A stretch of 62,000 bases of DNA from Acanthaster planci. Its lineage: Eukaryota; Echinodermata; Asteroidea; Valvatida; Acanthasteridae. Below the pieces are notes generated by a model, which saw only the letters and a list, made by a program, of their open reading frames with translations, did no database searches and was not told the origin of the DNA. The stretch lies in NCBI RefSeq assembly GCF_001949145.1, contig NW_019091373.1, positions 2,323,687-2,385,686 on the forward strand, read 5' to 3'. This document shows positions 26,284-38,211 of this stretch, piece by piece (position 1 is the first letter of the stretch; each line of letters starts with the position of its first letter). Made by a program: the position numbers and the translations under genes.

Positions 26284-26738
26284 GGGGAGCATTCCACCAA
26301 ATCGTTGCATTTCTGCGCGCGAGCTCATCAATATTTTGTTATCCCACGGGATTTTTACAATAAGATAATCAGGAGGCTTCATAGAAATGTTTCTTTCAAT
26401 CCCGAATTTAGGACTAGTGATAGTTTCCAGTTCGGGGTATTTCTTTCACAAAAAGCCCCAAATTGCGGGCCTATTTTGGGTAGAGGCGGGCGGCTATATT
26501 CAGAAATTGGCGCTTAATTTTACTTCTATTTGGGGGTATCTTCGTTCGAAGGCGAATAAAATTTTTTTTCGTTGCTAACCCCCATGAAATTGAAACGAAA
26601 AGTGATCTTCTGGCCATAATCTTGAATTTCCAGTGAAAACAGAGAGGCCAACCTCTTCATGAGAGTCAACAGGCGGCGCTATTTTCGGTCTGATTTTGCT
26701 CGGTTTTCCATGGATGCGTATCTGGTGTAGTGCAACCA
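26284..26738 (+). repeat. 0.46-kb dispersed repeat, copy A
   Basis: Matches 59387-59845 in inverse orientation over its whole length. Shared words include TTTCTTTCACAAAAAGCCCC, CCAGTTCGGGGTATTTCTTT and CATGAAATTGAAACGAAAAG. It has no terminal inverted repeats and no convincing frame. Confidence 0.75.
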
Positions 26739-27652
26739 AAAGGATTTTCCGTTAAATTTTTAAATTCAGAATTTTTTCACTGTAAATATCTCTCAGAAAG
26801 GGTTGATTGCTTACTTACAGATGTACTTATACGACAATGAATAACTAAAGGACAGCAGGACTTTTTGTACAAACTAAAGTAACGCTGAGCTTCCTGGGAT
26901 GACATCACATGAAAATTCCATTAGGCCCTAGTATTAAAAAACAGGGAAAACGCAGTAATGGAACCCAAATTGAACATGGATAACTGAGACACATGGGTAC
27001 ATTTTGAAGGTTTGTATTACAATCATGCCATCGCAGCTACCATATAAAGCTGAGGTATAACTGTCGTGACTGCCATTGGTGACTGTCCTGATGGATTGGC
27101 GGATTGAAGCTACCGTAGAAAAAGCCCCCTTTGTAAAATTGAAGAAACCCGACGGCTTTGAGGTCTGCGCATGCGAAACACCACCCTACGCCATTAAAAT
27201 ACGACGCAAGGCGCTGGGGGACGCTGGACCAACAACTCGTTCTATTTTCCCATTTTTCTACCAAGAGTACTACTGGTAAAGCATTCCCATCGTTATCTCT
27301 GCAAGTATCTGTGAATCCCAATTTTGGATGATTACTTTTTATTTGGCAAAAGTCAATACCAGTATTGATTTAGACCCGCTAAATCCGATTGTATGATGTA
27401 CACGCTGATGTGTAGGCCTAGTCCTTCACGCTGTATTTTTTAAGAATACAATTTCGCGTTAACTTAGTGGTACCCGTCAACGAGCGGCAAATCGTCAACA
27501 AGTTATTTATGCAAACATTTTACATCTAAAATATTTATTAGACTCATGTAAATCATATTCAGTGTATCACATTTATCTAAAATGTTACTTTAATGTGGTA
27601 ATTTGAGCGATAAAGTCAGGCCTACGGGCCTGGTCGCGATCTAGCCCGACCG

Positions 27653-27702
27653 GCCGCCATCTTGTTTTTTGCGTGGACGGCACAGAAAAGAAAGATGGCG
27701 GC
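27653..27702 (+). promoter_or_regulatory. Inverted pair of YY1-type boxes, putative SRSF promoter
   Basis: GCCGCCATCTTG at 27653-27664 and its reverse complement type AAGATGGCGGC at 27692-27702 face each other in a locally GC-rich patch. The AAGATGGCGGC motif is the known YY1 core found near start sites of housekeeping genes. It lies 1.4 kb before the first SRSF coding exon, and a 5' UTR intron is implied there. Assignment to SRSF is inference. Confidence 0.4.
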
Positions 27703-28439
27703 CCCTATTTCGAAAAATTAAATCAAAGCCATGTTTGTGCTGGAATTTTTTTCAGGCAGACTTACCGAAACGATGGTTACTTTTCCCATTTTAAGTCTTG
27801 TGCGGACATCCCAGGAAGTTTTCCATTCCAGTCAGTTACTGTTATGGAGCTGTGCGGTCATCTACCTAGCCCCACTACACTAGTTTGGCACAGACTCTCA
27901 CTCCCGATCCATCCTTAGCCACACATCCGTATACGCAATTTCTTGTCGGCGTATTGAACATTTCGGCGCACCCACTTATCAACGATAGCGCAATTTCTTT
28001 TGCATACGAACATGAATCTTGACCTTTCCGCTTTCTAAAAACCATTTATTGAATGCTTTCACTCATGTTATTCAGGTATTTTCCAGTCTTTTTGCCTTTA
28101 TCCATTCAATCTAACGGGCTCGCTCTCACAGTCGCCATCTTTGAAATGAGGTCCTTGAACATTATGTCACTTGACCCCCTTCATCGTCTCGACGGCTGTT
28201 CCATGTCAAGACATATGTATTACACGGATTGAGCGACAAGATACTACATGTACCAATGGGCTCTTCCAAAACTTTGGCAGCAGTTTAAATGTCTCGACAT
28301 GGTAGAGTTTTCCGCTGTCCTGTACTGTTGTAGTGTTTCTACAGCAAAGCATGGACAAGTCGTGCTATTAAGTTTCAAGGTAGAGAGTCTAGGGTGAACA
28401 GGAGACGGACATTTACCTCTTCTGTATGTTTAACCCTAA

Positions 28440-28830
28440 CTGTTCCAAACCTGCCATACTCAAAACAGCGGGTCTTGTGAGGTTTTGGCAGGTTTGGTAC
28501 CGTACTTGATGAACCTGTTGAATTTTGTGAGACTTGGGACAAAAGGCTCAGGGAGATGGTGTTGGATTCTGTGTGAGTTGGGACACATACGGGTCATCAT
28601 GTGCAGTGTCTGGCTTGCTGTACCAATTGTTGGACTATGCTTGATTTTGTCAGGTTTGGTACTGTTCAGTGCAAGTCATCCTATACTGCATAGACCCATC
28701 CATACCATATCACTCAAACTCCAACGGGCTCATTCTGTTAGGAGTTTTATCAGGTTTGGTACAGTGACCTTCATGTACAAGTACATAGACAAGTACATGC
28801 ACCTGTTGGATTTTTTGAGCTTCAGTGTGC
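28440..28830 (+). repeat. Degenerate repeats with AGGTTTGGTAC word
   Basis: AGGTTTGGTAC occurs at 28490, 28652 and 28752, and CTGTTGGATTTT-like words recur between them. The sequence lies just upstream of SRSF exon 1 and holds no splice-consistent coding frame. Confidence 0.4.
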
Positions 28831-29132
28831 TTTCTAGTGCAGGAGCCTAGGGGGTTAGGTTAATAAGCCTTCAAAGTCAGTTACAGCATGTTTATTCGCT
28901 TGTAGCTGGGCTGCTTAGTGTAACATTGTGCTTGTGTCGTGACAGAACATTCAACTGTTTTCATTGAATTTGAAAACTGACCCGAAAGGAAGATCTTAAT
29001 TTTGTTACTTCCAGCAAAGCATTTTCCACCAAGGGGCAACAAAAGTACAGTGATGCCTTGAAGGCCAATGGATAGTGCATGGGCAGTGACACAGAGTTCT
29101 ATTTGAGACTTCCTTTTTCTGTTCTAGTAAAA

Positions 29133-32100
29133 ATGAGTCGGGTGTACATTGGCCGCCTGAGCTATAGTGCAAGGGAAAGGGATGTGGAACGTTTCTTCAG
29201 AGGTTATGGTCACATCAGAGAAATCAACCTGAAGAATGGCTTTGGTTTTGTGGTAAGTCTAAAGAAAATCACCAGCCACTATAAAGATGGAATGTAGAGG
29301 TACAAATCCAGCAGTAGTGTTTGAGGCCTTTTAATATTTATAAATGTAGTGGTCAGTGCATATTTGTTCACTTGCAGTAAATGTGCTAACTTGTCAATGT
29401 TCATCCCAGAATTAATTCAGAACTAGTCTTAGGCCATCTAAGCTTGTAGCAAAATGTGGAAGTCTTCAACAATTCCTTGAGGTTAACACGTTGGAGAGAT
29501 GACACTGAGAAATATCAATTGTCTTTGCTAATTTAAACAAAATAGGAATTCGATGACAACAGGGATGCTGAAGATGCCGTGTACTACCTGAATGGGAAGG
29601 AACTCTGTGGTGACAAGTAAGAAATCTAGCTTTCCATCACTTATGTTGGGTCACCACCACTTTGCGCCAGAGGATGCGTAAACACCAACCGGGCATATCT
29701 GTCCAAAGCTTCCATTTGTTTTGTGCACGCACAAAGTCTGTGGAGTCCAACATGTGTATCAGACGTTTGTAGTTAATCTTGCTTTTTTGAAAGGTGGGAT
29801 TTTTGGCCACAAATAATACCATTGGTAAGCACTTGAAACTATTGTGCCTTCAATGTCGTGCTCTATTTCTCTGACATGACTTCCATTGATCCAAGCCCTG
29901 GCTAGAAATTGCACTTGATGCTCAAGATCAAATATCCTGTGGCCAAACAGCCTCTCAGCCACTACGAAATCTAACAGCAGTATCGTTCCATGGGACCAGC
30001 TCCTGTTGTCTCAAAGGCAGTGTTTGGCTGATGTCGATTGCCCAGTGCAGCAAAGTCCCCACAGACACATACAGTTGACTCTCGTTATTACGAAATCTGC
30101 CATAATGCCGGTTGTAACACACAAGTCTGTGGTCACGGTGAAAACGTGTACAGTTCTATGGGGACAAAATCTGTTTCAGCGAAATCGCATTGCCCGAAAT
30201 TCCTGTAACAACAAATGGTTTTCGTGAGTCCGTTGCCTGAAAAACCATTTTTGACAACCCATTTATAACGAGCGTTTGCGAATCGCGCTGGTGAAAACAC
30301 GTGCACAGTTCATCACGCTGGTCCGCGCCGGGCCGAACCATTGCCAAAGAAGGCATAAGGGCACATGTGTTTCCTTCCTCGACTTGGTTTTTGCTGATTG
30401 TTCAGGGTCATACACTGGAATGCCATTGAGCTTTTGTGATGGAAACAAGACGTTTGATGGATTATTTTGTGAGTCAGTGATTTTATGTAATCAAATATGC
30501 AGTAGCCTTTTTTTTGAGCAGTGAAAATTGGTTTATTTCCTCTCTTTGTGCAAAACAAACCATTATATTCTTGCACTCAGGGTTTTCACAAGAATGTTAA
30601 ACACGTAAATATGAAGCCAGCATTGAACTAAAGGCCATCCTGATGGTCATTAGCTGGTAAAAGTTTTTTTAAAGCCAGATTTATGAACTTAAAAATCACG
30701 TTCATTGTGATCTTATTCTGTTACAACAATACATTATTTAAAGAGCACCATTAAAGGAAAACATGTTTTCTCGATTGTATATGTTCAAATAAATATGGAT
30801 CATCCAAATCGAAGGCAGTGTCATTTGTCTTCAGAGCGCAGCTATAACAAGCATAAAAGGGCTTTTTTCTGATTATGGGAATTCTGAACATGCTGAATGT
30901 AAATTGCGTCATTCTGAGAAAACAGAAAATGAGGGGAACCCTCGCCCTGTGTTCGTAGTGGATAAACCCTTGTGCATGTCAAACAGCGCATTGTAGCCAT
31001 TGTTTGGCATGCTTATATGCACGTACATGCGTACATGTGCATCATATGCATTGTACAACAATGCACTGAAGCCATTACACTGCATTCCACCTAAAACAGA
31101 TTTCGGATACAACGAATGTTTCTGTGTGGTCCCGCAGATTTCGTAAGAACGAAAGTCAATTGTACACCCCTTGCACTTAGCTGTGTCTGACAAAGTTAGG
31201 GTTAAGATAAGTCAACAGGAAGGAAGTTACGGTAGAGCCTGCTGCTGTCTGGACAAAGTGACAAAGAATGCCTGGGTCAGCTTTGGAAGTGTGCGTCTAC
31301 TACTCTCTGTAATTCCTTTGTTGTCTGAAGAGACGCTGAAATAATGTTTGTCTTCAATAGGGTGATCATTGAGCATGCTCGTGGCCCAGCCAGAGGGAGA
31401 GACGATCGGTATGGCAGAGGCTTTGACAGAGACCGGAGACCAGGATGGATTGATAAGTAAGGAGTGTCTCCTCTTGAACCTCTGATTTGTGATTTCAAGC
31501 AAACAACATTGCTGTGCCAATCTTACATTCACAGTCCTGGTTTTGATTCATTCATGTGTTCTGTTGCTGTAAGAAGGATGAAACAAAGCATGCCAGGTAA
31601 GATTCGTTGTTGGAATTTTCCTGTGGCTTTGATGACTTGCTCTTGCAACAACAGGTCTAGCGTGAGTTTATTAAGTAACTGCCAAGTTTTCTTCTGCAGT
31701 CCCTCAAAAATCTTCCATTGGACAAAAATCAATGTCAGGGGGCATCAAACCCGGTAGTGATGGGATTCTTTCTCTTCAACCTTCAAAAGATCCCATAAAC
31801 CACCTAATAAATTCTGAAGCACCTGGGAGAGTTGGGATCTTCGCTATGTACTATTGAATCCCAACCCTCCAAGATCATCTAGAGTGCTCCAAACTTTTTT
31901 GGAGGATTTTGAAGAAGTCAAAGTACATGGCTGGTGCTGTTTTTTTTAACTCAGGGGGGGGGTTTAATGTTCTGAAAAAGTTATGTACATACACTGTGTA
32001 GAGTAGAAAGTACGGTTTTGGGTGTATTGAGGAAGGTAAGAATGACTTGGTGGTTAAGATTAATGCACTGAGAAAAGGAGATGTCTGTCGTGGAAATGAA

Positions 32101-35100
32101 CAGCATTAATATGAAGTTGTACAGGGAGAGACCATTGTGTGGAGCGTTGTTTAAATGAATTTGAAAGTGCAGAATAACACAGATGTGTGAAGTGTTTTAA
32201 TTTAACATTAAGGTTTTTCAAGACGCACACTCTGTAACATCTGTACAAGTATCTTGAATTGTGTAAATATCCCCTGATGACTTGGATGGCCGAACTGAAG
32301 GAAGAGGGAAAAGCCTGCCTGACCGAAGAGATTGTCATATGCCAACGTAATCTATATTTTCCCTTTGTTCCTTCAGTGGCTCATCATCTCATTCTGGTCG
32401 ATCAACTAGGTGAGGCAACCAAAAAACTTTCCACCTTCCAATCATTGAGTAAGAGATAAACGTTGTTTTCTTAAGCTAAGTGAGCCTTACACAAGCTTTG
32501 CTTCAAATTGGCAGTTTCACCGAACGATGACATGTTCATCGATGAGATACACCACCCTCGATCAGGAATGTTAGAAGCTATTGCTAATTTCTGTTTCATC
32601 AAGCTAGCCTTTCTGCTGCAAACACACACGAAAAAGAATGTTTTCAGAAGTGTTCAGAGGTCAGCCACAAGTCATTTGGGGATATGTATACTAACAACAC
32701 TGAAATAATACACGCTAACCAGTTGAAAATTAAGTGTTGATTGCGTGTGAACTTTTTCAATGATTTGCAGGTATGGCCCACCTGTGCGCACAGACTACCG
32801 TGTTATCGTGGAACGCCTGTCCAGTCGTGTCAGTTGGCAGGTAAGCCGCACATTTTTCAACTCGGCCCCCTAAAAGTTGACTTCAGAGTACACCTCTCAC
32901 CCAATAGTAGCACTCAAAATAACATGGGACTCATTTTAAAAAGGTTTCTACGTGCCATTCATGCATGACCCTTCTTTCTTCATCAGATTTATCCTCAGAT
33001 TTTGTCCCAAAGTTTCTACTTGTTTTGGAAGTAGGGGACGGGAAGGATTTGATGCTTTTTTTCTTTTTTTTTCAAATCATTTGAAATCCTCTCATTTCAT
33101 TGTGTTTACTTGAACCTAGAGGCCAACTGACCATTGCAATGTTGTCCTTTCTTCAGCACTATTTTTAGCGACTGAGATCATGATGGCCCCTTGTAAAGAG
33201 CCGCGAGGGTGTTGTCTCTCTAGCTATGCGAGGGAAGTTGGTCTCTCCCCGGTTAAACCCACTAACGAGGGGCTTACAGGGGCTAGGTTGCAGGCTGACA
33301 GAGGATGATGGGACCATCGCTCTGAGGGGCTTGAAGGCTCGACAGGGTCCTGGTTGGCTGGCCGCCCGCAGCTGTGGCTTCTTTACCAGCTTCCCCCTTA
33401 AAGATTGCGAGGCAGAAGGCTCACTCATTGTGGCAGTTCTGGTTGGAAGACCACCACCTTGCTGTTACCCTGAAGGATGATCTATGCAAAATCACAGGCC
33501 AATGACGGCATGCTTTTTTTCTTTTACTCCCAACCAAAACGTCCACTTTTTTGTTGGTACATAAAAAACAAGAAAATGAAAATCTCTTATCAGAGCAAAA
33601 ATGACTGTGTTCAAATCAAACATTCTGAAGATGAAGATTCCAAAATTTATGTATTCTTTCCATAAAGATTATAATGAAGAATTCATACGCATGTGTTATT
33701 ACCAACCAAACAATTTGAGAAAATTGTTAAAACATTCACATTTTCAGTTGACCCTTAATGTTTGTCAAAATTTTGATGGCAGATCTAAATTCAAAAATTT
33801 TGGTTTTCTTTCTTTGCGAAGTCACAGTCAATACCATCGATTAAAATATCCATGAAAAAAAATGGAACACTTTTTAAATGAAAAAAGTCTCAAAGTTTTT
33901 ATTGATAAAAAACCAAAATGAAAAAAATTACCATTTGCCGTTGTCCAAATCACATTGGACACAGAAGCGCACCTTAGGTGTGTCACTTGATGGTTCGACT
34001 ACCACCTACCACTGCTCCCTTCGGGGTGCCATAATCTGAGCTGAAGGCTGGCTGGCTGGCTGTCATGCTATAGTGACCGGGACCCCACTTGTGGGGGCCT
34101 GTCTGGCTGTTCTCTCATGGGTCTTGTGTGTAGCGGTCTTCCCCCCAAATATCATGATGGCTGGTGAGAGCCCTGGTCGGCCTTGCCCGGCTGCTGGAAG
34201 GTATAGTAATGATAACCAGAGTCCCCGTTGTCTGGAAGCACTTTGGGGGAAAGGGTATGCTCGCTGGCAAAGAAAGAAAAAGAAAAACGACTCATGAAAA
34301 ACAGGGCAGTACAGTTTTGTAAGTTGTGAACAAGCAATTACCTGCCCTATCCTGCAGGGAGAATTTGAAGTGAAATGTTTGCTGAAACAGCAGGCACACC
34401 ACATTTTAGGGGCGAAGATCCATAATCTTTGTGCCGTTGTCACACCCTTTCCTCCAGTAGCCAAGGACTGTTTTGTGTGCAGGGTCAATTCAGGGCAGAG
34501 TACTAGTAGCTGCAGAGAGATGGAGCTGCTCAACTTGGTTCGACACGTCAAGCCCAGCCAACCAAGCCAGTCTCCATTTTGTTTTATTACAGAGGAGGTT
34601 TTTTTTTGTTTCAGGTTGTTCACCGCTTCCTTCCTTGGCAGTGACGAATTGTATTTATTTTGCATGATGGGGACTTCAAGGTTGGTTTAAAGTAGCTCAC
34701 TGCTTAGCAGTATCGGAAGGATCTTGGTGACTTTGGCATTCAACCTGCATTCTCTCATATTTCTTGGTCATTTATCCCTCATGCATTATGGCTAGTCTTG
34801 TGAAGAGATTGCCTGAGTTATCTCGCATGATAGGCCTGTTAATTTGGTGCAAGCCACTATAAACCAACCTTGTATGGATTGTGAGTGCTGGGCATTCTGC
34901 AGGTAAATATGATAGTCGTTAAAAAAGGAAAATGAAAATTGAGGCGCCTAACCTTTCATGCTCCCTGTTTTTCTCATTTAAGTTGCAACCTGCTGTTGGA
35001 AAGTTTAGATAAATATCAGTTGAGATGGTTATCAGTAGGAAAAAATTCAGTGCCCGTTCCATCATTTTAAATCTGCTTCGAGGTATTTGCTTGAGAACGA

Positions 35101-36963
35101 AAGTTAAGGGCTTGGATTAGACCATGGTAACAGACATTAGGGGCTTGGAGAGCAGTTTTTGGAATAGGAAAGCTTAGAATACTAGGCTTTTCTTTGTTGC
35201 AGCATTTATTTAAAAGCAGAAGACTGTCATGGGTTCATTTCAAAGGGAACATTTTTGACACGGATGAAGATTTGAAAAGGCAAATACAATCCTTGCAAGA
35301 TTTTAATGCTGCTTGAATGTCACCTTGCATTCTGTTACCATGGGCAAAATGTTTTGGTACGTGTTCCACATTGCCTGTCTTTTTCATACTCTCCATCTCC
35401 ACAGGTTTGATCTTGATGCACTCACTGATGGAAATGATACCTTTTTGTCACCATTTTGTCTCTCCTTACCAAGCATGCAGCCCACGTGATATCCAAATGC
35501 TATGCGGACAGCGGAGTGCTATTTGTTCATTTTAAAGTACCGTAAAGCTGTGAATGTTGCACATGTTGGTCACCTTTGAAATGAAAGCCCCTCATGATTG
35601 TGTCTGTCTTTGGTGTGTTTGCGCTCCTGTTCTGCAGGACCTGAAAGATTACATGCGACAAGCTGGTGAGGTTACTTTTGCAGATGCACACAAGCAGCGG
35701 AAAAATGAAGGGTGAGGGTTTTTTTTCTGTGCGCTTTGGGTTTAAGTGAGAGATCTGAAGTCATCTGAGGTTTAATGTATGACATTGCGTGCCTAAAAAC
35801 GTAAACACGTAAGAAAAATGTTTAAAGAAGCAACAGGAAAGCTTGCCTCTTAGGAGAGTGTGAATGACTGCGGAAACAAATGTGCTGAGAGACTTTGCTT
35901 CAACTGTATGTGCCAAAGTGATTTACAACAGTTATAGTGGGCCATCTGTACAAAGGTGGGTGTTGCAACGTTTTGCTGTCTGTGGCTGTGTGAGGATGTA
36001 AGCAAGACTTGGTTCCTGTTATGGTGACATCCTTGGAGTATTAAGTGTCATGCTTTGGTGTACACAAACTGAAAATGTGGGCCCATCTCGTGGCAATAAA
36101 ATGTTAACGTGACACTTGGGTTGCTTGTTTTGCAATGCTGACCTCCACTCCACTGATCCCTCAGTTGACAGATCCCCAACAGCAGACACAAACTTTTTAT
36201 CCCTGATTCTCTCCAATGGCAGAATTGTTGAATTTGCAACATGGTCGGACATGCACAATGCCATTAAAAAACTGGATGGAACCGAGCTGAATGGAAGGAC
36301 CATCAAGATCATTGAGGATACCCAACACAAGAAGAGGTAAGGAAATCTTGCATGGAGAGAGGTCTCGCACTGAAATAACCTTCCACTAGGCCAGGTCACA
36401 ATTATGTTGTATTTCGCCAACCTATGTTGATTATCCTGATGAGCTTACTTGGTTTTGTAGAGTTGATGGTATTGCATTTAAAGATTTTTACAAGCCTACA
36501 AGTGGGGTTTGTGAGCCTACCTTAAATATTTTGGATTTGAAATGCTGTACTGGTTATTGTATAGTCTTATTACAAGATTCGGCTACCATAAATTTTGCAG
36601 TACATTTTGATGTTGATGTCAAAGGACATACGAATATTGAATTCTGTATTTATTTTATTTTCTGTTGATAGACGGGACTACTCTCACAGCCGGTCACGTT
36701 CCCGTTCCCGTTCCCCACGTCGTTCCCGCTCGCCACGCCGCAGCCGTTCTCGCTCACGTTCCCCGCGCCGGTCCCGACGCTCACGGTCCGCCAGCCACTC
36801 CCGCAGCCGTTCCCGCAGTGTCAGCAAGAGTCGCAGCAGGAGCAAGAGCCCCAGACGCAGCCAGTCCAAGTCGCCACGTGCCTCACCACGCAAGTCCCTA
36901 TCGCGCTCGCGTTCCCGCTCTCTCTCACGCTCCAAATCCCGATCGGCAAGCCCCAAGGATTAA
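29133..36963 (+). CDS. SR-family splicing factor, SRSF4/5/6 (B52)-like, complete
   Basis: Nuclear RNA-binding splicing regulator with two RRMs and an RS tail. Eight exons: 29133-29252, 29546-29616, 31361-31456, 32377-32409, 32771-32840, 35638-35711, 36223-36336, 36672-36963 (870 nt, 289 residues). RRM1 has RNP2 VYIGRLS (residues 4-10) and RNP1 KNGFGFVEF spanning the first intron. RRM2 begins [10 protein letters not shown] and has the SR-protein signature SWQDLKD at 128-134, split by an intron after SWQ. The last exon encodes about 95 residues of RS/SR dipeptides ending SASPKD. The two RRMs plus SWQDLKD place it with SRSF4, SRSF5 and SRSF6 (Drosophila B52/SRp55); which one cannot be told. The 5' splice acceptor at 29127 shows that a non-coding exon lies upstream. 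Confidence 0.95.
30070..31164. mobile_element. TA-flanked mariner/pogo (Tigger)-like remnant
   Basis: The left terminus CAGTTGACTCTCGTTATTAC (from 30072) is the inverse of the right terminus (ending CAATTG at 31162) over about 26 bp, and both sides are flanked by TA. The terminus resembles the CAGTTGACNCTCGTTA type of Tigger/pogo elements. The 1.09-kb interior shows no transposase frame, so it is non-autonomous or deleted. It lies in SRSF intron 2. Confidence 0.75.
31780..31960. mobile_element. Fragment of the TCCTCCAA family in SRSF intron 3
   Basis: Carries CCCAACCCTCCAAGATC and TTGGAGGATTTTGAAG followed by AAAGTACATGGCTGG, in the order seen in the 42671 element. The ends are unclear. Confidence 0.45.
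32377..32409 (+). other. 33-nt microexon of the SRSF-like gene, probably a cassette
   Basis: Flanked by a pyrimidine-rich CTTCAG acceptor (ends 32376) and a GTGAGG donor (starts 32410). It adds 11 residues rich in Ser/Gly ([11 protein letters not shown]) in the linker between the RRMs. Because 33 is divisible by three and both flanking junctions have the same phase, skipping it keeps the frame and yields a DKYGPPVRT junction, which is how vertebrate SRSF6 reads. Inclusion or skipping cannot be judged without transcripts. Confidence 0.75.
33157..34200 (+). other. Candidate poison exon region in the SRSF intron before DLKD
   Basis: The 2.8-kb intron 32841-35637 contains a strong acceptor (pyrimidine tract then CTTCAG ending at 33156). 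Splicing from SWQ into it would read CAC TAT TTT TAG, a stop at 33166-33168. A GC-rich stretch follows (to about 33480, again 34020-34260) inside an otherwise AT-rich intron, with possible donors GTGAGA near 34162 and GTATAG at 34201. SR genes commonly carry such stop-containing cassette exons for autoregulation through nonsense-mediated decay. The 3' limit is uncertain. Confidence 0.4.
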
Positions 36964-38110
36964 GATGCTGGAGTGACTGATCATGGGCACATTTGGATTC
37001 TAGGTATTATGGTTGGCATTGTAGTCGGAACAAAACCTTGAGAGGAAGGATTTGAAGTTAGTTGGTCAGCTCCTGAGTTTGTTTTGATTTATCCAACAAG
37101 ATTGCCTATGTTTTTGGACATGCTAACATGTATTTGATTTCATTCATGTATGAATTTGGCGCAGTCTGTAATAGCATCTTATTAAGAAAGAACTCCTGAA
37201 GAGGGGTCTCAGTTCTTGTTTTGGATATTTAATGACAGAGAGTGGGTTGAAAGAATGCCTCAGTTTTATGTACAGTGTAAAAAAAAGTCATCCGAGGGAC
37301 TGTCATTTTGAATAATTGACCAAGCCAGACTGACAAATAGGACATACAGTTAAGGGATGTTACTTTTTAAAGCCAAGTGGATATTTTGTTTTAGCAGCTT
37401 CAGTTTACTGAAGGAAAGAGCTTGTCAGATACATGTAGTTTCGTTAGTGGCAATTTTTTTAGTGGATGTGGTTTAAGGCAACTATTGAAGTAAGGTCTAA
37501 AAATCCCGAGGTAATGTGGTAACGTTGCGAAATTGTGTCACTCGGCAAGGTAGTTTTGGCATTTCAGTGGAAGAGGAGTTCTGAATTTCCTGTGGTACCC
37601 TGGGCTATGTCCAATTTGAAAAGGAGTTGACGCTTTTTAACTGTATATTAAATGTTCTGTGTTGGGTTTGCGCAAGTTTGGTGTCCCATATAGTGTCATA
37701 ACAGTAGGGTTTTTTGAGGGCGAGGTGTAAATGTTCATTTTGTTTTGAATGTCACTTTGGAAGATACTGTCTCCCCCACTCATGAAGTTTTGATATTGCT
37801 GAAAAATTTATGCAGAAATAAGGCTGTGGACTTGGGGTTTTCTCACATTTCGTGGCAAATTTTTAGTTACATTCGTTTGAAAGTCATGAAATCGGCTTGG
37901 AATAAAGGACAAGGGTGCAGGGATCTTGATGTGTTCTTGTTCAGCATTGGTAATCAACCTGATTTTATACTTGTATTGAGATGTCAAGGGAAGAAGAGGG
38001 ATAAGGCGTGGGAGCTTATTTTTGAGTGGTTAGTTAAATTTGTGTATGCTACACCCTTAATGCATCAGACATGGTGTTTTTGTGATTGAGAATAAATTTT
38101 GTTGTACCTT
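36964..38110 (+). other. 3' UTR of the SRSF-like gene
   Basis: About 1.1 kb of non-coding, T-rich sequence follows the TAA stop and runs to an AATAAA at 38091-38096. The 114-codon open frame at 37745-38089 has no recognisable motif and is treated as chance within the UTR. Confidence 0.6.
38091..38096 (+). terminator. Poly(A) signal of the SRSF-like gene
   Basis: Canonical AATAAA about 1.13 kb after the stop codon. T-rich and GT-rich sequence follows within 30 bases (ttttgttgtacc), as expected of a cleavage region. Confidence 0.6.
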
Positions 38111-38152
38111 GCATTCCAAGATTTCGTTGCAAGTGTTATAAGTTTGGTGCTT

Positions 38153-38211
38153 TTAACCCTAACCCTCCTCAGTCCTCCAACAGGTGAAGGATTGAGGAGG
38201 GTTAGGGTTAA
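38153..38211. mobile_element. Tiny TTAA-flanked palindrome of the same family
   Basis: 59 bp: TTAACCCTAACCCTCCTCA at the left end is mirrored by the inverse at the right end, with 23 of 24 arm positions paired and TTAA on each side. It looks like a minimal internally deleted relative of the 42671 element. It lies just after the SRSF poly(A) signal. Confidence 0.7.

Larger units (their letters stand above)
23111..27640. other. Spacer between INO80 and SRSF promoters
   Basis: No coding exon recognised. It holds the 205-bp direct repeat, the TTTG microsatellite, the CCAAT hairpin and copy A of the dispersed repeat (listed separately). The remainder is AT-rich with no clear structure. Short open frames show no family features. 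Confidence 0.55.

Noticed and set aside
29638-29962. Open minus-strand frames in SRSF intron 2 next to the pogo-like element, considered as transposase remains
   Set aside because: They lie outside the TA-flanked boundaries and have no recognisable transposase motif.
34063-34665. 200-codon minus-strand open frame inside an SRSF intron, the longest frame in the window
   Set aside because: The composition reflects a GC-rich intron segment plus poly-pyrimidine runs, with no recognisable domain and no matching splice sites. The segment is better considered for plus-strand splicing control.
36684-36956. Minus-strand Arg/Glu-rich open frame
   Set aside because: It is the antisense of the SRSF RS-domain exon, where repetitive CGN/TCN codons keep the other strand open.
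37745-38089. 114-codon plus-strand open frame after the SRSF stop
   Set aside because: It lies within the 3' UTR before the AATAAA, shows no motif, and has no splice or promoter support.
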